From the NCBI GenBank assembly GCA_046331625.1, contig JAXLQL010000001.1, positions 310,001-374,000 on the forward strand: a stretch of 64,000 nucleotides of DNA, read 5' to 3'. The notes beneath the pieces are model-generated. The model had not been told where the DNA came from, searched no databases, and worked only from the letters and a program-made list of their open reading frames with translations. Origin of the DNA: JAXLQL01 sp046331625 (GTDB lineage Bacteria > Acidobacteriota > Terriglobia > Bryobacterales > Bryobacteraceae). Below, piece by piece: positions 1 to 8,938 of this stretch (position 1 is its first letter; every line of letters begins with the position of its first letter). Made by a program: the position numbers and the translations under genes.

Positions 1-74
1 AAGTGATGGCGGCGCAAGCGGATCTGGTGGAGATTGTCCACACGCTGCGTCAGGTGGTTTGCGTGAAAGGATAG
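1..74 (+). CDS. rtcB: RtcB RNA ligase, C-terminal tail (partial, starts before window)
   Basis: An open frame enters from the left edge and ends at TAG 72-74. The visible residues end in DLVEIVHTLRQVVCVKG, which matches the highly conserved extreme C-terminus of RtcB, the GTP-dependent ligase that joins 2',3'-cyclic phosphate or 3'-phosphate RNA ends to 5'-hydroxyl ends. rtcA follows 10 bases downstream, the usual rtcBA pairing, which supports the call. Only about 23 residues are visible, so nothing can be said about the catalytic core. Confidence 0.85.
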   Translation, partial: VMAAQADLVEIVHTLRQVVCVKG

Positions 75-84
75 GAGGCGCACA

Positions 85-1107
85 GTGATTCGGATTGACG
101 GTTCTTTCGGTGAGGGCGGCGGGCAGATTCTGCGCACGTCGTTGAGCCTTTCGCTCGTCACCGGAAAGCCGTTCCGGATCGAGAACATTCGCGCGGGCCG
201 GGAAAAGCCGGGGCTGCTGCGGCAGCACTTGACGGCGGTCCGCGCCTCGGCTGAGATCGCGACGGCGCAGATCGAAGAGGCTTCGTTGGGCTCCACGGCG
301 CTGACGTTCACGCCCGGTCCGGTCCAGCCGGGCGAGTATCGCTTCGCGGTCGGCACGGCAGGCAGCGGCACGCTCGTGCTCCAGACAATCCTGCCACCGC
401 TCATGCTGGCATCGGGTTCGAGCAAAGTCATCATCGAGGGCGGCACGCATAACCACGCCGCTCCGCCTTTCCACTATCTCGAGAAGGTCTTCCTACCGTT
501 GCTCGCGAAGATGGGCCCGCGTGTGAGCACGCGCCTGGACTGCTACGGCTTCTATCCGGCTGGCGGAGGTCGTTTCGCGGCGGAGATTCAACCGGTGCCG
601 CGTCTCGAGGCTTTGCACTTGGGCGAGCGCGGCGAGATCACCACGCGCCGGGTACACGCCATCACCGCAAACCTGCCGCGGCATATCGCGCAGCGAGAAG
701 CCGAGACTGCGGCGGGGATGCTCACGTGGGGGCCCGAATCACACGTGGTGGAGACCACCCGGGAATCGCCAGGTCCTGGCAACGTGGTGATGATCCACAT
801 CGGGAGCGAACAGCTCACGGAGATGTTCACTGACTTCGGGAAGCTCGGCGTCAGCGCGGAAACGGTCGCCGGGAATGCGGCGCGAGAGGCGCGCGAGTAC
901 TTGGCTTCGAACGCGGCCGCCGGCGAACACTTGGCGGATCAGTTGTTGCTGCCGATGGCTCTGGCGGGCGCTGGCTCATTCACGGCGCTCAAGGTGAACA
1001 TGCACGCACGTACGAACATGGAGGTGATCTCCAAGTTCCTGCCCGTTCGCTTCGTCTGCCAGAACGCCGATCGTCACGTGAAGATCGCCGTCGAAGCGGA
1101 CCGCTGA
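85..1107 (+). CDS. rtcA: RNA 3'-terminal phosphate cyclase RtcA
   Basis: Converts an RNA 3'-phosphate to a 2',3'-cyclic phosphate through an adenylylated enzyme, making ends that RtcB can ligate. The 340-residue length is normal for the family. The N-terminus has the conserved GEGGGQILRTSLSLS signature, GGTHNHAAPPFHYLEKVFLP follows near residue 120, and the C-terminal MHARTNMEV segment is where the family carries its active-site region. The start is GTG at 85, chosen because AGGAGG at 73-78 sits 6 bases upstream. It is the second gene of an rtcBA operon and ends directly against the convergent AraC-type gene. No rtcR regulator is visible. Confidence 0.95.
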   Translation: MIRIDGSFGEGGGQILRTSLSLSLVTGKPFRIENIRAGREKPGLLRQHLTAVRASAEIATAQIEEASLGSTALTFTPGPVQPGEYRFAVGTAGSGTLVLQTILPPLMLASGSSKVIIEGGTHNHAAPPFHYLEKVFLPLLAKMGPRVSTRLDCYGFYPAGGGRFAAEIQPVPRLEALHLGERGEITTRRVHAITANLPRHIAQREAETAAGMLTWGPESHVVETTRESPGPGNVVMIHIGSEQLTEMFTDFGKLGVSAETVAGNAAREAREYLASNAAAGEHLADQLLLPMALAGAGSFTALKVNMHARTNMEVISKFLPVRFVCQNADRHVKIAVEADR

Positions 1108-2073
1108 TCACAGCGATTTGCGCGACGCATTCCGGAACTTTGCCGGTGGCGTGCCGAACTCGCGGCGGAAGGCGCGGTTGAACGCTGGCTCGGACTCGTA
1201 TCCAGCTTCGGCGCCGATGTCGGCAACGCTGCGGTTGGTGGTCTGGAGCAGCCGGGCTCCGAGTTGCAGCCGCCAGCGAGTGAGGTAGGTCATCGGCGGC
1301 TCGCCAAGGAAATGGCGGAATCGCTCGGCCAGCACGGATCGCGACACCCCGGCCTCACGAGCGAGTTCCGCGATGGTCCAGGGCTGCGCTGGCTTGGCGT
1401 GCATCAAGGCGAGCGCTTTCCCGACTTCGGGGTCCCGCGCACCGGCGAGCCAGCCCGTCTGGTCCGCCGGAAGCGCCGTGATGTACCGCCGCAGTGTTTC
1501 GATAAACAGCGCTTCGGCAAGACGGGCGAGCACCGCCTCTCCTCCAGCAGGGGCAGCGCCGGAATCGCCGACGGAAAACCGGATCGCGTTCTCGAGCCAC
1601 TGCCCGGTTCCTTCTTCACGCACGTTGACTTTGAAAACCGGGGGAAGGCCCGCCAGGAAAACGCGGCTCAGTTCGCGGTCGCAGGTCAGGTAGCCGCAGA
1701 CGAACCGCGTCACGTCCCCGCCCCCACCGGACCGCGTCACGCGGAGACCTTGCGCCAAGACGCGATGCAGTTCACCTTCGTAGTCCACCGCTTTAGCCGC
1801 GGAACCGCTGCTGACGATATGTGCGTCTCCGTGAGGGAACACCACGATGTCGCCACCCACGAGTGGCAGAAGAGGACTTCGTTCCAAACCGGCGGCTCCC
1901 TGCCCTTCCGTCAGCAAATGGAAGATGATCACATGCCGGCCGCGGCCACCCAGGTACGGCGCTAACGTGCTCGACGGTGGACTGCGGACGCCCCAAGGCG
2001 CCGAGAACTCCCCGTTGAAGTAGAACGCTCCCTCGAGCTTCACAGCCCCCAGAACTTCCGAGACAACATCCAT
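1108..2073 (-). CDS. AraC-family transcriptional regulator with N-terminal cupin domain
   Basis: The N-terminal ~190 residues form a cupin-type sensor (FNGEFSAPWGVRSP start, then GDIVVFPHGDAHI). The C-terminal ~100 residues hold the two AraC helix-turn-helix units: IAELAREAGVSRSVLAERF and SVADIGAEAGYESEPAFNRA, with the closing FRREFGTPPAKFR. The frame is open further upstream to a GTG at 2172, but the family normally begins MDVVSEVLGAVKLEGAF, so I place the start at the ATG of 2071-2073. It is divergent from the tautomerase/SnoaL/cupin genes, which are plausible targets. That link is inferred from position only. Confidence 0.85.
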   Translation of the reverse strand: MDVVSEVLGAVKLEGAFYFNGEFSAPWGVRSPPSSTLAPYLGGRGRHVIIFHLLTEGQGAAGLERSPLLPLVGGDIVVFPHGDAHIVSSGSAAKAVDYEGELHRVLAQGLRVTRSGGGGDVTRFVCGYLTCDRELSRVFLAGLPPVFKVNVREEGTGQWLENAIRFSVGDSGAAPAGGEAVLARLAEALFIETLRRYITALPADQTGWLAGARDPEVGKALALMHAKPAQPWTIAELAREAGVSRSVLAERFRHFLGEPPMTYLTRWRLQLGARLLQTTNRSVADIGAEAGYESEPAFNRAFRREFGTPPAKFRNASRKSL

Positions 2074-2253
2074 TCGCGTAGCGGCCCCTTTCGGACGCTG
2101 AGTCAATTCCTCCGGACGAGCAGGCAAGTGGAATTCAGGATAGCTCGCAGCGGCAAAGACCGGCGGACGCACGGATAAGGATTGGCAGGGCGAGAAGACC
2201 CATACTGGGGCTGGTCAATCACCACCGCCTACCCACAACGAAGAGGAAAACAG

Positions 2254-2475
2254 ATGCCACTGATTCAAGTGAAAGTGATGGAACAGGTCTTCACACCCAC
2301 CCAGAAACAGGAGATCATCGCCAAGCTTACGGACGCCATGGTCGCCATCGAGGGCGAGAGTTTGCGCCCGTACACATGGGTGATGATCGAGGACATTCGG
2401 AGCGGCGACCTGGGCATTGGCGGGAGGGCTCTGGGCACGGCTGACGTGCAGGCGCTCGCCGAGGCGAAGAAGTGA
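2254..2475 (+). CDS. 4-oxalocrotonate tautomerase family protein
   Basis: A 73-residue protein beginning M-P-L-I-Q-V-K-V. Proline 2, exposed after removal of Met, is the catalytic base of the tautomerase superfamily, which decides the start at ATG 2254 rather than the longer frame beginning at 2182. A purine-rich stretch (AAGAGGAAAA, 2241-2250) precedes it. The length fits the small 4-OT class (60-75 residues). The next gene's upstream frame overlaps its stop codon, suggesting cotranscription with the SnoaL-like and cupin genes. The substrate cannot be assigned. Confidence 0.85.
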   Translation: MPLIQVKVMEQVFTPTQKQEIIAKLTDAMVAIEGESLRPYTWVMIEDIRSGDLGIGGRALGTADVQALAEAKK

Positions 2476-2501
2476 CAGCCGACGTAGAGAAGGAGTTTGC
2501 A

Positions 2502-2852
2502 ATGTTGTCGACAAGCGAGGTACTGGATCACCATCTCGAGGCTTTTGCCAAGTCCGACGTGGAAGGGCTGCTGGCCGACTACTCGCCGAACGGGACGTTG
2601 TTCACGCCGGCGGGTCCGCTGAATGGCCCGGAAGCGATCAAGCCATTGTTCGAGGCGCTGGTTTCGGAGTTCGCGCAGCCAGGCTCCTCATTCACGCTCC
2701 AACAACGGAGTGTCGACGGAGAGCACGCCTACATCGTTTGGACGGCGGAGACCGCGGACAACTCGTACGAATTCGCGACCGACACGTTCGTGGTGCGCGA
2801 CGGAAAGATCGTGGCTCAGTCGTTCGCAGCCAAAGTCAGCCCGAAAGGGTAA
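2502..2852 (+). CDS. SnoaL/NTF2-like fold protein
   Basis: A 116-residue protein with the typical SnoaL-like layout: an N-terminal helix (VLDHHLEAFAKSDVEGLLAD), then YSPNGTLFTPAGPLNGPEAI, then alternating strands ending in a basic tail. The family is a cone-shaped alpha+beta barrel used by small isomerases, hydrolases and non-catalytic proteins. The start is ATG 2502, set by AAGGAG at 2490-2495; a GTG at 2472 overlapping the tautomerase stop is the alternative. It is the middle gene of the 2254-3384 cluster. No residue pattern allows a substrate to be named. Confidence 0.8.
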   Translation: MLSTSEVLDHHLEAFAKSDVEGLLADYSPNGTLFTPAGPLNGPEAIKPLFEALVSEFAQPGSSFTLQQRSVDGEHAYIVWTAETADNSYEFATDTFVVRDGKIVAQSFAAKVSPKG

Positions 2853-2874
2853 TTGAAACAAGCAAGGAGAAACC

Positions 2875-3384
2875 ATGACAACTCATACTGACGCGCAGAA
2901 GCCCGCCGGGCGGCGCGAGATCATCAAGGCCAGTGCGATCGTTTGCATCGCGGGCTTGGCCGCAGCCGCCGCCGGTTCGGCGTGGAGGGCGCAAGGGCAG
3001 ACCAACCCGCTCCAGATTATTCCGCTCGCGCAGGGCGTGAGTACGGAGCGGCAGGTGGAACTGAAGGCTCACGGGCCCAACGATGTCTTGCAGGCCCTGC
3101 TGGTGTTCCAGCCAGGCGCCGATACGGGTTGGCACGTGCATCCAGGGCCGGTGGTAGTGGTGGTGAAGACCGGGACCCTTACCGAAGAGACGAAGAACGG
3201 CTGTCTGGTGCAACATCCGGCGGGCTCGGTTTTCTTCGAACAGAAGGACGAGGTGCATCGAGCATTCAACAACGGGGGCACGGCCGCGGAGGTGTACGGA
3301 ACATTTCTGTTGCCTTCCGGTGCCCAGCCGCTGATTCCGAAGCCCGATCCCCACGGGACGTGCCGGCACGGCGAAGATCGCTGA
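2875..3384 (+). CDS. Tat-exported cupin-domain protein
   Basis: A 169-residue protein. The N-terminus has a twin-arginine-like start (GRREIIKAS) followed by an Ala/Gly-rich hydrophobic stretch, consistent with Tat export. The rest is one small cupin: a DTGWHVHPGPVVVVVKTG segment carries the metal-binding His pair, and QKDEVHRAFNNG carries the second-motif His. AAGGAG lies just before ATG 2875. Members of this family include periplasmic cupins of unknown activity and metal-dependent dioxygenases. Clustering with a tautomerase and a SnoaL protein suggests handling of small oxidised organic molecules, but that is inference. Confidence 0.85.
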   Translation: MTTHTDAQKPAGRREIIKASAIVCIAGLAAAAAGSAWRAQGQTNPLQIIPLAQGVSTERQVELKAHGPNDVLQALLVFQPGADTGWHVHPGPVVVVVKTGTLTEETKNGCLVQHPAGSVFFEQKDEVHRAFNNGGTAAEVYGTFLLPSGAQPLIPKPDPHGTCRHGEDR

Positions 3385-3425
3385 TCCGTTCCAGGCGGAA
3401 CTGTACGGCAGCGTATGAATGAAGC

Positions 3426-3450
3426 GGGCGCGGTGGGGCCAACCGCGCCC
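3426..3450 (+). terminator. Strong hairpin between cupin and CotH-like genes (terminator-like)
   Basis: GGGCGCGGT (3426-3434) pairs perfectly with ACCGCGCCC (3442-3450) around a 7-base loop, about 40 bases after the cupin gene stop and 45 before the CotH-like start. There is no T-run after it, so it is not a textbook intrinsic terminator. It could end or stabilise the upstream transcript. Confidence 0.5.
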
Positions 3451-3494
3451 GGAGTGGTACGTAGAGTGCTCTAAGAGAAATTGGGAGGTGCGTC

Positions 3495-5366
3495 ATGCGC
3501 CACCGATACCTCGGGTTGTTCATCGCAATCGCCGCCGCCGCGCAGACGGTGGATGATTTCTTCGATGATCGGTATCTGCGCGATATCCACCTGCGTGTAG
3601 CGCCCGCCGACTGGCAAAGCCTCAAAGACCGCTACCTCGAGAACGTCTGGTTCAAAGCCGGCTTCACCTGGGAAGGGATCACGGCGCCTGTGATCGGCAT
3701 TCGCTCGCGCGGCTCCGGTTCGCGGGTCGGTTTCAAGCCGAGCCTGACCTTCGACTTCTCGAAATATGACTCGTCGCAAACGTTCCTCGGGATGAAGACG
3801 TTCGTGACGAGGAACCTCAGCCAAGACGCATCGATGATGCACGAGCGGCTGACGATGGGGTTGTTCCGCCGGATGGGGCTTCCCTACGAACGTGAAGTTC
3901 ACTTTCGGCTTTTCGTAAACGACGAGTACGTTGGGCTCTACCTAGCCCTCGAGCCGATTGACAGCCGGTTCCTGAAGACTCGTTTCGGCGAAGACGGCGG
4001 CTATCTCTACGAGTTCAACTGGACCGGAGACAACTACCAGTTCGAATACCTGGGCGACGATCCGAAGGACTATTGCCCACTACGATTCGGGCCCAAGAAC
4101 CACGACGATGATCCAGACTGCGCGAAGATCATCGCCTGGATCCGGACCGTCAACCAAATCTCTGACGCCGAGTTCGATGCGGCCGTGAGCCGGTACATCG
4201 ACATCGGCGAGTTCATCACGCACGTGGCCGTGGAGCAGTGGCTGGCCGAGTTCGACGGCGTGCTGGGTCACACCGGCATGACCAACTTCTACTACTACCG
4301 CCGCTCGGCAGACGACCTCGGCTACTTCCTGGTTTGGGACAAAGACGGAACGTTCAGTACGGCCGATTGGTCCGTGTGGACCAACACCGATGTGAACGTG
4401 CTGGCGCGCCGCGTGTTGGCGATTCCGCGCTATCGGGCCCGATTCCTCGACACCTTGCACCGGGCGGGTGAGATCGCCGGCGGCCAAGGCGGATGGCTAG
4501 AACAGGAGATGGATCGAGCTCTGGCGCAAATTCGCCAAGCGGCTATTGACGATCCGAATCGCGCATGCTTGATCGGAAGTGAGTTGGGCCGATGCCCCAT
4601 TGACCGCTTCTACGGAGCGGTGGATTATCTGCGTCAATTCACGTGGACCCGGCGAACTTTCGTGGACGGCCAGTTGACCGCCGCCGGATTCACGCCGTAC
4701 CACGCGATCGAGTTGAACAACGAGGGTGCTGGAAATGCGGCCTCCGGCGCGCCGGTGCTCACACCGGGTTCGCTGGCAACGCTCAGCGTTTCTTTGCCGT
4801 CGGTGCAAAGCGCCACCGCGCAGTCGCTTCCGCTGCCGAACCTGCTCGGCGGCGTGCGCGTTCGCATCGGCGGCGTGGAAGCACCGATCCTTCGCGTGTC
4901 TGCCACACAGGTAATGCTCCAGGTGCCTTGGGAGCTCGCCTGCGGCCCGGCATTGGTAGAGCTGGTATCGGGAACGGCCGCCGCCACGATCAGCGTCGAG
5001 GTACGGCCGGCCAGCGCAGGGTTCTTCGCCGCGGTTCATCCCGACGGCCGTGTGGTGTCGCCGCAGACACCCGCCGCGCCTGGCGAGATGATCACGCTGT
5101 ACGGTACGGGAATCGGCTTGATCACGGAAAGCGAGAAGTCCGGCGAGCCGGCTCCGCTCACCGAACTGTGCCCGATGAAGGAGACCATCGCCGCGATGCT
5201 TGACGGCCAGCCGATCCCGGTCTTGTGGGCGGGCTTGACCCCAGGCTTCATCGGTCTGCAACAGGTTTCGGTGACGATTCCGGCGAGCGCTGCTCGCGTG
5301 GACGCTATCCTGAAAATTGGTTCCCTCGGAGAGTGGGGCAAGGCGTATGTGCTTCCGATCCGTTAG
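3495..5366 (+). CDS. Secreted CotH-type protein kinase-like protein with Solibacter-type C-terminal domain
   Basis: A 623-residue protein with a short signal peptide (MRHRYLGLFIAIAAAAQ). Residues ~20-390 match the CotH family, atypical protein kinases first known from spore coats: DIHLRVAPADWQSL, MMHERLTMGLFRRMGLP, the GGYLYEFNW segment and VWDKDGTF are the recognisable stretches. Residues ~410-620 form an immunoglobulin/IPT-like module with GTGIGLI, matching the C-terminal domain repeatedly seen in Solibacter exported proteins (TIGR03437). The gene overlaps the next one, which carries the same C-terminal module, so both probably belong to one secreted system. A role in phosphorylating envelope proteins is possible but inferred. 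Confidence 0.8.
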   Translation: MRHRYLGLFIAIAAAAQTVDDFFDDRYLRDIHLRVAPADWQSLKDRYLENVWFKAGFTWEGITAPVIGIRSRGSGSRVGFKPSLTFDFSKYDSSQTFLGMKTFVTRNLSQDASMMHERLTMGLFRRMGLPYEREVHFRLFVNDEYVGLYLALEPIDSRFLKTRFGEDGGYLYEFNWTGDNYQFEYLGDDPKDYCPLRFGPKNHDDDPDCAKIIAWIRTVNQISDAEFDAAVSRYIDIGEFITHVAVEQWLAEFDGVLGHTGMTNFYYYRRSADDLGYFLVWDKDGTFSTADWSVWTNTDVNVLARRVLAIPRYRARFLDTLHRAGEIAGGQGGWLEQEMDRALAQIRQAAIDDPNRACLIGSELGRCPIDRFYGAVDYLRQFTWTRRTFVDGQLTAAGFTPYHAIELNNEGAGNAASGAPVLTPGSLATLSVSLPSVQSATAQSLPLPNLLGGVRVRIGGVEAPILRVSATQVMLQVPWELACGPALVELVSGTAAATISVEVRPASAGFFAAVHPDGRVVSPQTPAAPGEMITLYGTGIGLITESEKSGEPAPLTELCPMKETIAAMLDGQPIPVLWAGLTPGFIGLQQVSVTIPASAARVDAILKIGSLGEWGKAYVLPIR

Positions 5367-7197
5367 GCTCACGGCGTTCTTGATGGCTGGCGCCGCCGCG
5401 GCTGCTGTTTCCCGTCAGCCTTACCTGCAGGCGATTGGCACCGATCGCGCTTCCGTCTTGTGGGCCACGCGCGGCGAAGCGGGAACCGGCGCGGCGACGC
5501 TGGCCCAGTCCGGCTCGCCGGCGATCACGATCAAGTCCACCGTCTCGAAGTTTGACCCGGCCGTGACTGACCTCGACACGCCCCTGTTCCAACATCGAGC
5601 GGACTTCACGGGGTTGAAAGCCGCCACCGAGTACGTCTATACGGTGACGCAAGACGGAGTGAGCCTGACACCAGAGGCGGGGATTCGTTTCCGGACTGAC
5701 GGCCCAGGGCCGGTACGCTTCGTGGTCTTCGGCGACAGCGGAGACGGCGGTGGCGCGCAACTGGACTTGGCCAAACGCATCTCCGTGGAACGGGCCGATC
5801 TCGCGATCCACACGGGTGATATTGCGTATCAGGACGGCACGTTCGCGCAGTTCGACCAGTTCTTCTTCGGGATCTATGGCGGGCTGCTTTCACGTGCTCC
5901 GCTCTACCCTGTAGTGGGCAATCATGAGTACCACACACGCGAGGCCTTTCCATACCGAGCCGTTTTTGTTTTCCCGACCGACTCGGTTCCCGAAGCCGAC
6001 CATGGCCGGTACTATTCGTTCGACCGCGGGCCGATCCACTTCACGATGCTCGATAGCAACTGGCCGTTGCTGTTCGCCTCGCATGGCGCGGGCCCGATGA
6101 TCCGTTGGCTCGAAGAGGATCTGCGCCGCACCGGCCAGCGTTGGCGTGTAGTCGGCTATCATCACACGGCATTTCCGAACGGGCATCACTTGGCGGACGA
6201 GAATTGCCTGCACGCAAGGCGCTGGCTGGTTCCGATCATGGAGCGGCACGGAGTGAATCTGGTTCTCTCCGGCCACGAGCACAACTACCAACGAACCGCG
6301 TTCCGGCGCGAAGGCGCGTTTGCCGGCTCGGGGCCCGGCACCGTGTTCGTAACCACAGGCGGAGCGGGATCCTTTTCACACGCCGTGGAGGCCGCTCCGG
6401 AGCTGTCGGTCACGTCTGAGGCGCGGCACTACCTTGTTGTTGAGGCAGACAATGACACCATGCGCGTGAAGGCAATCGGGCTGGCTGGAGAGACTGTGGA
6501 CGAGTTTTCAATTCAGCCGCCACCGGCGCTGGATGGAGTCCGGGTGCGCGATAGCGCATCGTTCGCCGAGGCTCTCGCGCCCGGAGCACTGTTCTCGGTG
6601 TTCGCTTCGGACATGGCGGCTTCCACTTCCAGTGCGAGCGGATTTCCGCTTCCAGCGCAGTTGGGCGGAGCCACGCTCACGATCGGGTCGCGGACCGTGC
6701 CGCTGTTGTTTGCTTCGCCCGGGCAGATCAACGCGCAGATTCCCTTCGATGTGGAGGGTCCGGCTTTTCTGCGGATCGCAACAGGAGCCGGTGCGCGCAC
6801 TGTCCCGTTGCGGGTGGCGCGGGCCGCTCCGGCGATTTTCCTTTCCGGCGGCGGACCGGCGCTGATTCACGCCAACGGTCACTTGGTCAGCGGCTCCGAG
6901 CCAGCGGCTCGCGGCGAGTGGCTGGCGCTGTTTCTTACCGGGCTCGGGCCAGTGAAGGGCTCCGTGCGAGCGGGCGAGGTTTCCCCTTCGTCACCACTCG
7001 CCGAAGCCTTGCTACCGGTTCACGTCGAGATCGCGGACTGGCAGGCTGACATCGCATTTGCCGGTCTCGCTCCTGGAATGGCGGGAGTGAATCAGGTGAA
7101 CTTCAGGGTCCCTGACGCCACCGATCCGGGGCAGCGCCCGATGCGAGTTTGCGCGGGCGCCTCGTGCAGTAACGTGGTGCAGGTGCGAGTTCAGTAG
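5347..7197 (+). CDS. Secreted purple-acid-phosphatase-like metallophosphoesterase with Solibacter-type C-terminal domain
   Basis: A 616-residue protein. Signal peptide 1-22, then an FN3-like domain (~24-118) as in purple acid phosphatases. The metallophosphoesterase core shows GDSGDG near 129, HTGDIAY near 155, GNHEY near 191, a GYHHT segment and the closing LSGHEHNYQR, which together supply the two-metal site. Residues ~400-616 repeat the TIGR03437-type module of the preceding protein. The start is ATG 5347 because a signal peptide begins there; a TTG at 5317 would lengthen it. It overlaps the CotH-like gene by 20 bases, indicating coupled translation. Probably an extracytoplasmic phosphatase; the substrate is unknown. 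Confidence 0.85.
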   Translation: MCFRSVRLTAFLMAGAAAAAVSRQPYLQAIGTDRASVLWATRGEAGTGAATLAQSGSPAITIKSTVSKFDPAVTDLDTPLFQHRADFTGLKAATEYVYTVTQDGVSLTPEAGIRFRTDGPGPVRFVVFGDSGDGGGAQLDLAKRISVERADLAIHTGDIAYQDGTFAQFDQFFFGIYGGLLSRAPLYPVVGNHEYHTREAFPYRAVFVFPTDSVPEADHGRYYSFDRGPIHFTMLDSNWPLLFASHGAGPMIRWLEEDLRRTGQRWRVVGYHHTAFPNGHHLADENCLHARRWLVPIMERHGVNLVLSGHEHNYQRTAFRREGAFAGSGPGTVFVTTGGAGSFSHAVEAAPELSVTSEARHYLVVEADNDTMRVKAIGLAGETVDEFSIQPPPALDGVRVRDSASFAEALAPGALFSVFASDMAASTSSASGFPLPAQLGGATLTIGSRTVPLLFASPGQINAQIPFDVEGPAFLRIATGAGARTVPLRVARAAPAIFLSGGGPALIHANGHLVSGSEPAARGEWLALFLTGLGPVKGSVRAGEVSPSSPLAEALLPVHVEIADWQADIAFAGLAPGMAGVNQVNFRVPDATDPGQRPMRVCAGASCSNVVQVRVQ

Positions 7198-7206
7198 GTA
7201 TCGGCA

Positions 7207-7250
7207 GCGGGACTGAAGTCCCGCGCAGGCTGAAGCCCGCCCCACACGGC
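7207..7250 (+). repeat. Dispersed double-hairpin repeat, copy 1 (CCCACA-type)
   Basis: GCGGGACTGAAGTCCCGC is an almost perfect palindrome and is followed by a second hairpin, GCAGGCTGAAGCCCGC, and the ending CCCACA. The same unit recurs at 20.3, 20.45, 32.1, 37.3, 39.5 and 43.2 kb, always between genes. It lies between the convergent phosphatase and glycosidase-like genes and may end transcription from both sides. Confidence 0.85.
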
Positions 7251-7336
7251 TCGGCGACTGCCAATATCGGAAACAGCGTCAATTCTCCGGGCAGTCCTGC
7301 GCGCGACTGAAGGCTGCACCACAAGCGCGTGTTGCG

Positions 7337-8919
7337 TCACGCGGCCACCGACACCGCGTACACGCGCGCGTCGCCGCGATCGGGGAATCTGACCTTGACC
7401 GCGAATCGCCTCCCCGCCGGCAAGCGAGGATTGCGCTGCTGGGGCCATTCGATCCGCTGCTCGATCCCCGGCGATGTCACACGTGCCATTGCGCCGCCGG
7501 AGTAGCCGGGCATCGGCCGGTCGAGATGGTCAAGCAACTCCACTTCGAGCGGCGCATCCGGACTCACGTTGTCGGCGTTGATCCTCAGATCCAGCGATGC
7601 GCCCGTGGAAGCGAGCGTGCGCGTGACGAAATGTCCGTCGTTTTGTGGGAACATGCGCGACAAATAGCCGAAGCCGTCTCGCCGCAGCGTCGCCAGGCCG
7701 ATCTCCATCGAGTGAAACTCCGCTGCGGTGTCCCAGTGCGAGTACCAGATCATCGTCTGGTCGCCACGATTCACGAAGGCGTGGCCTTGCAGCAGCGCAA
7801 TCGAGTCCCACTCGCCTTCGCTTCCCCGCGCGATCACTTTGAAATCCGGCGAGGGCTCGCGGAAGTGGATCCCGTCATTGCTCACCACCAGCCCCAAGTC
7901 GATGTGCGTGCCCCACAATCGCTCCGCTCCGGGCGGGCGCTGCGCGGGACCATCCTGCCACATGCCGTACAAGCCCACCAGCACATTGCCGCGGTTCCAG
8001 AGTCCGGCGCCCATGTGCGTCTGCTGTCCCGGTACCGGCGTCGCGATCCACTGCCCAGGCCGCGCGAAGCCGAACGCCGATGCCTTCGACCAGTTCGCGA
8101 GATCGGCAGACCGGTAGGTGAGCATCACCCGGCCGCATTTACGCCCATCCGGGAACCATGTCCAAGGCGAGATCAGTTGGCCGGCCTGGCGTAGTAGAAA
8201 TCGCCGAAGCGGTAGAGGCTGGTCACCTCGAAGCGCTCGCCGCCTGCGTTGCACTTCCGATCACCGAGGACTTTCCACGACAACCCGTCAGCGCTGGTGG
8301 CAATCACCATTGCGGCCACACGGCCTTCTTTGGTTCCGACTTTGCTCATGCCGCCCCGAATGTCGTCGTACTGAGGATGCGCGATGTAGGCGGCCTTGAA
8401 ACGCTTCCGCTTGTCGGGTTCGTGTGGCTCGTAGAGGATCGAGAGAAAGTCGTTCACGCGCGTCAGCGCGAACGGCTCGCCTTCGATCAAACAAATGTTG
8501 TTGCGCTTGTTTCCGTTGAATTCCACCAGGCCGAGTTCCGGCTTGGTCCACTGCACGCCGTCATCGCTTTCGGCGTAGCACATTGGGCGCCAGTATCCAG
8601 GCGCCTGCCCCTTCTCCACACGCCGTTGCGACATGCCGAGATACCACATCCGGAACTTGCGGCCATCGTGGAGCACGGTGCCGTAGAGGATCGCGTGGCC
8701 AAAGTCCGGCGAACCCTCAGGTCCGCGGCGGAGCACGGGATTCCCCGGATGCTTGGTTGCTTGCACCAGTGTGAGGCGCAGATTGTGCCGCCAGGGAATG
8801 CTCTCGTCGTCGAACGAGAACAGAGTCGTCTCCGCGGTGGCGGGAGTAACGGCGCTTTGAGCGCTCGCCGCGAGCAGTGCGCCGGAAGTTTTCAGCCAGT
8901 CCCGTCGAGTAGCAGCCAT
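7337..8919 (-). CDS. Tat-exported glycosidase-like beta-propeller protein, frame-disrupted
   Basis: Two minus-strand frames join into one protein of about 527 residues. The first (from ATG 8919) begins with a twin-arginine start (ATRRDWLKTSGALLA) and runs to a TGA at 8173-8175. The second takes over around 8190 and continues without a break in sense (QLISPWTWFPDGRK onward) to 7337. Inserting one C near 8187 restores a continuous reading. Repeated motifs such as FRMWYLGMS, TIWYSHWD-like strands and 'SDDGVQWTKPELGL' resemble GH43/GH32-type five-bladed propeller enzymes. It sits beside a sugar-acid dehydratase gene, so carbohydrate processing is a reasonable guess. The frameshift is probably a consensus error. 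Confidence 0.7.
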
Positions 8920-8938
8920 GCGGACATCATATGCTCAT

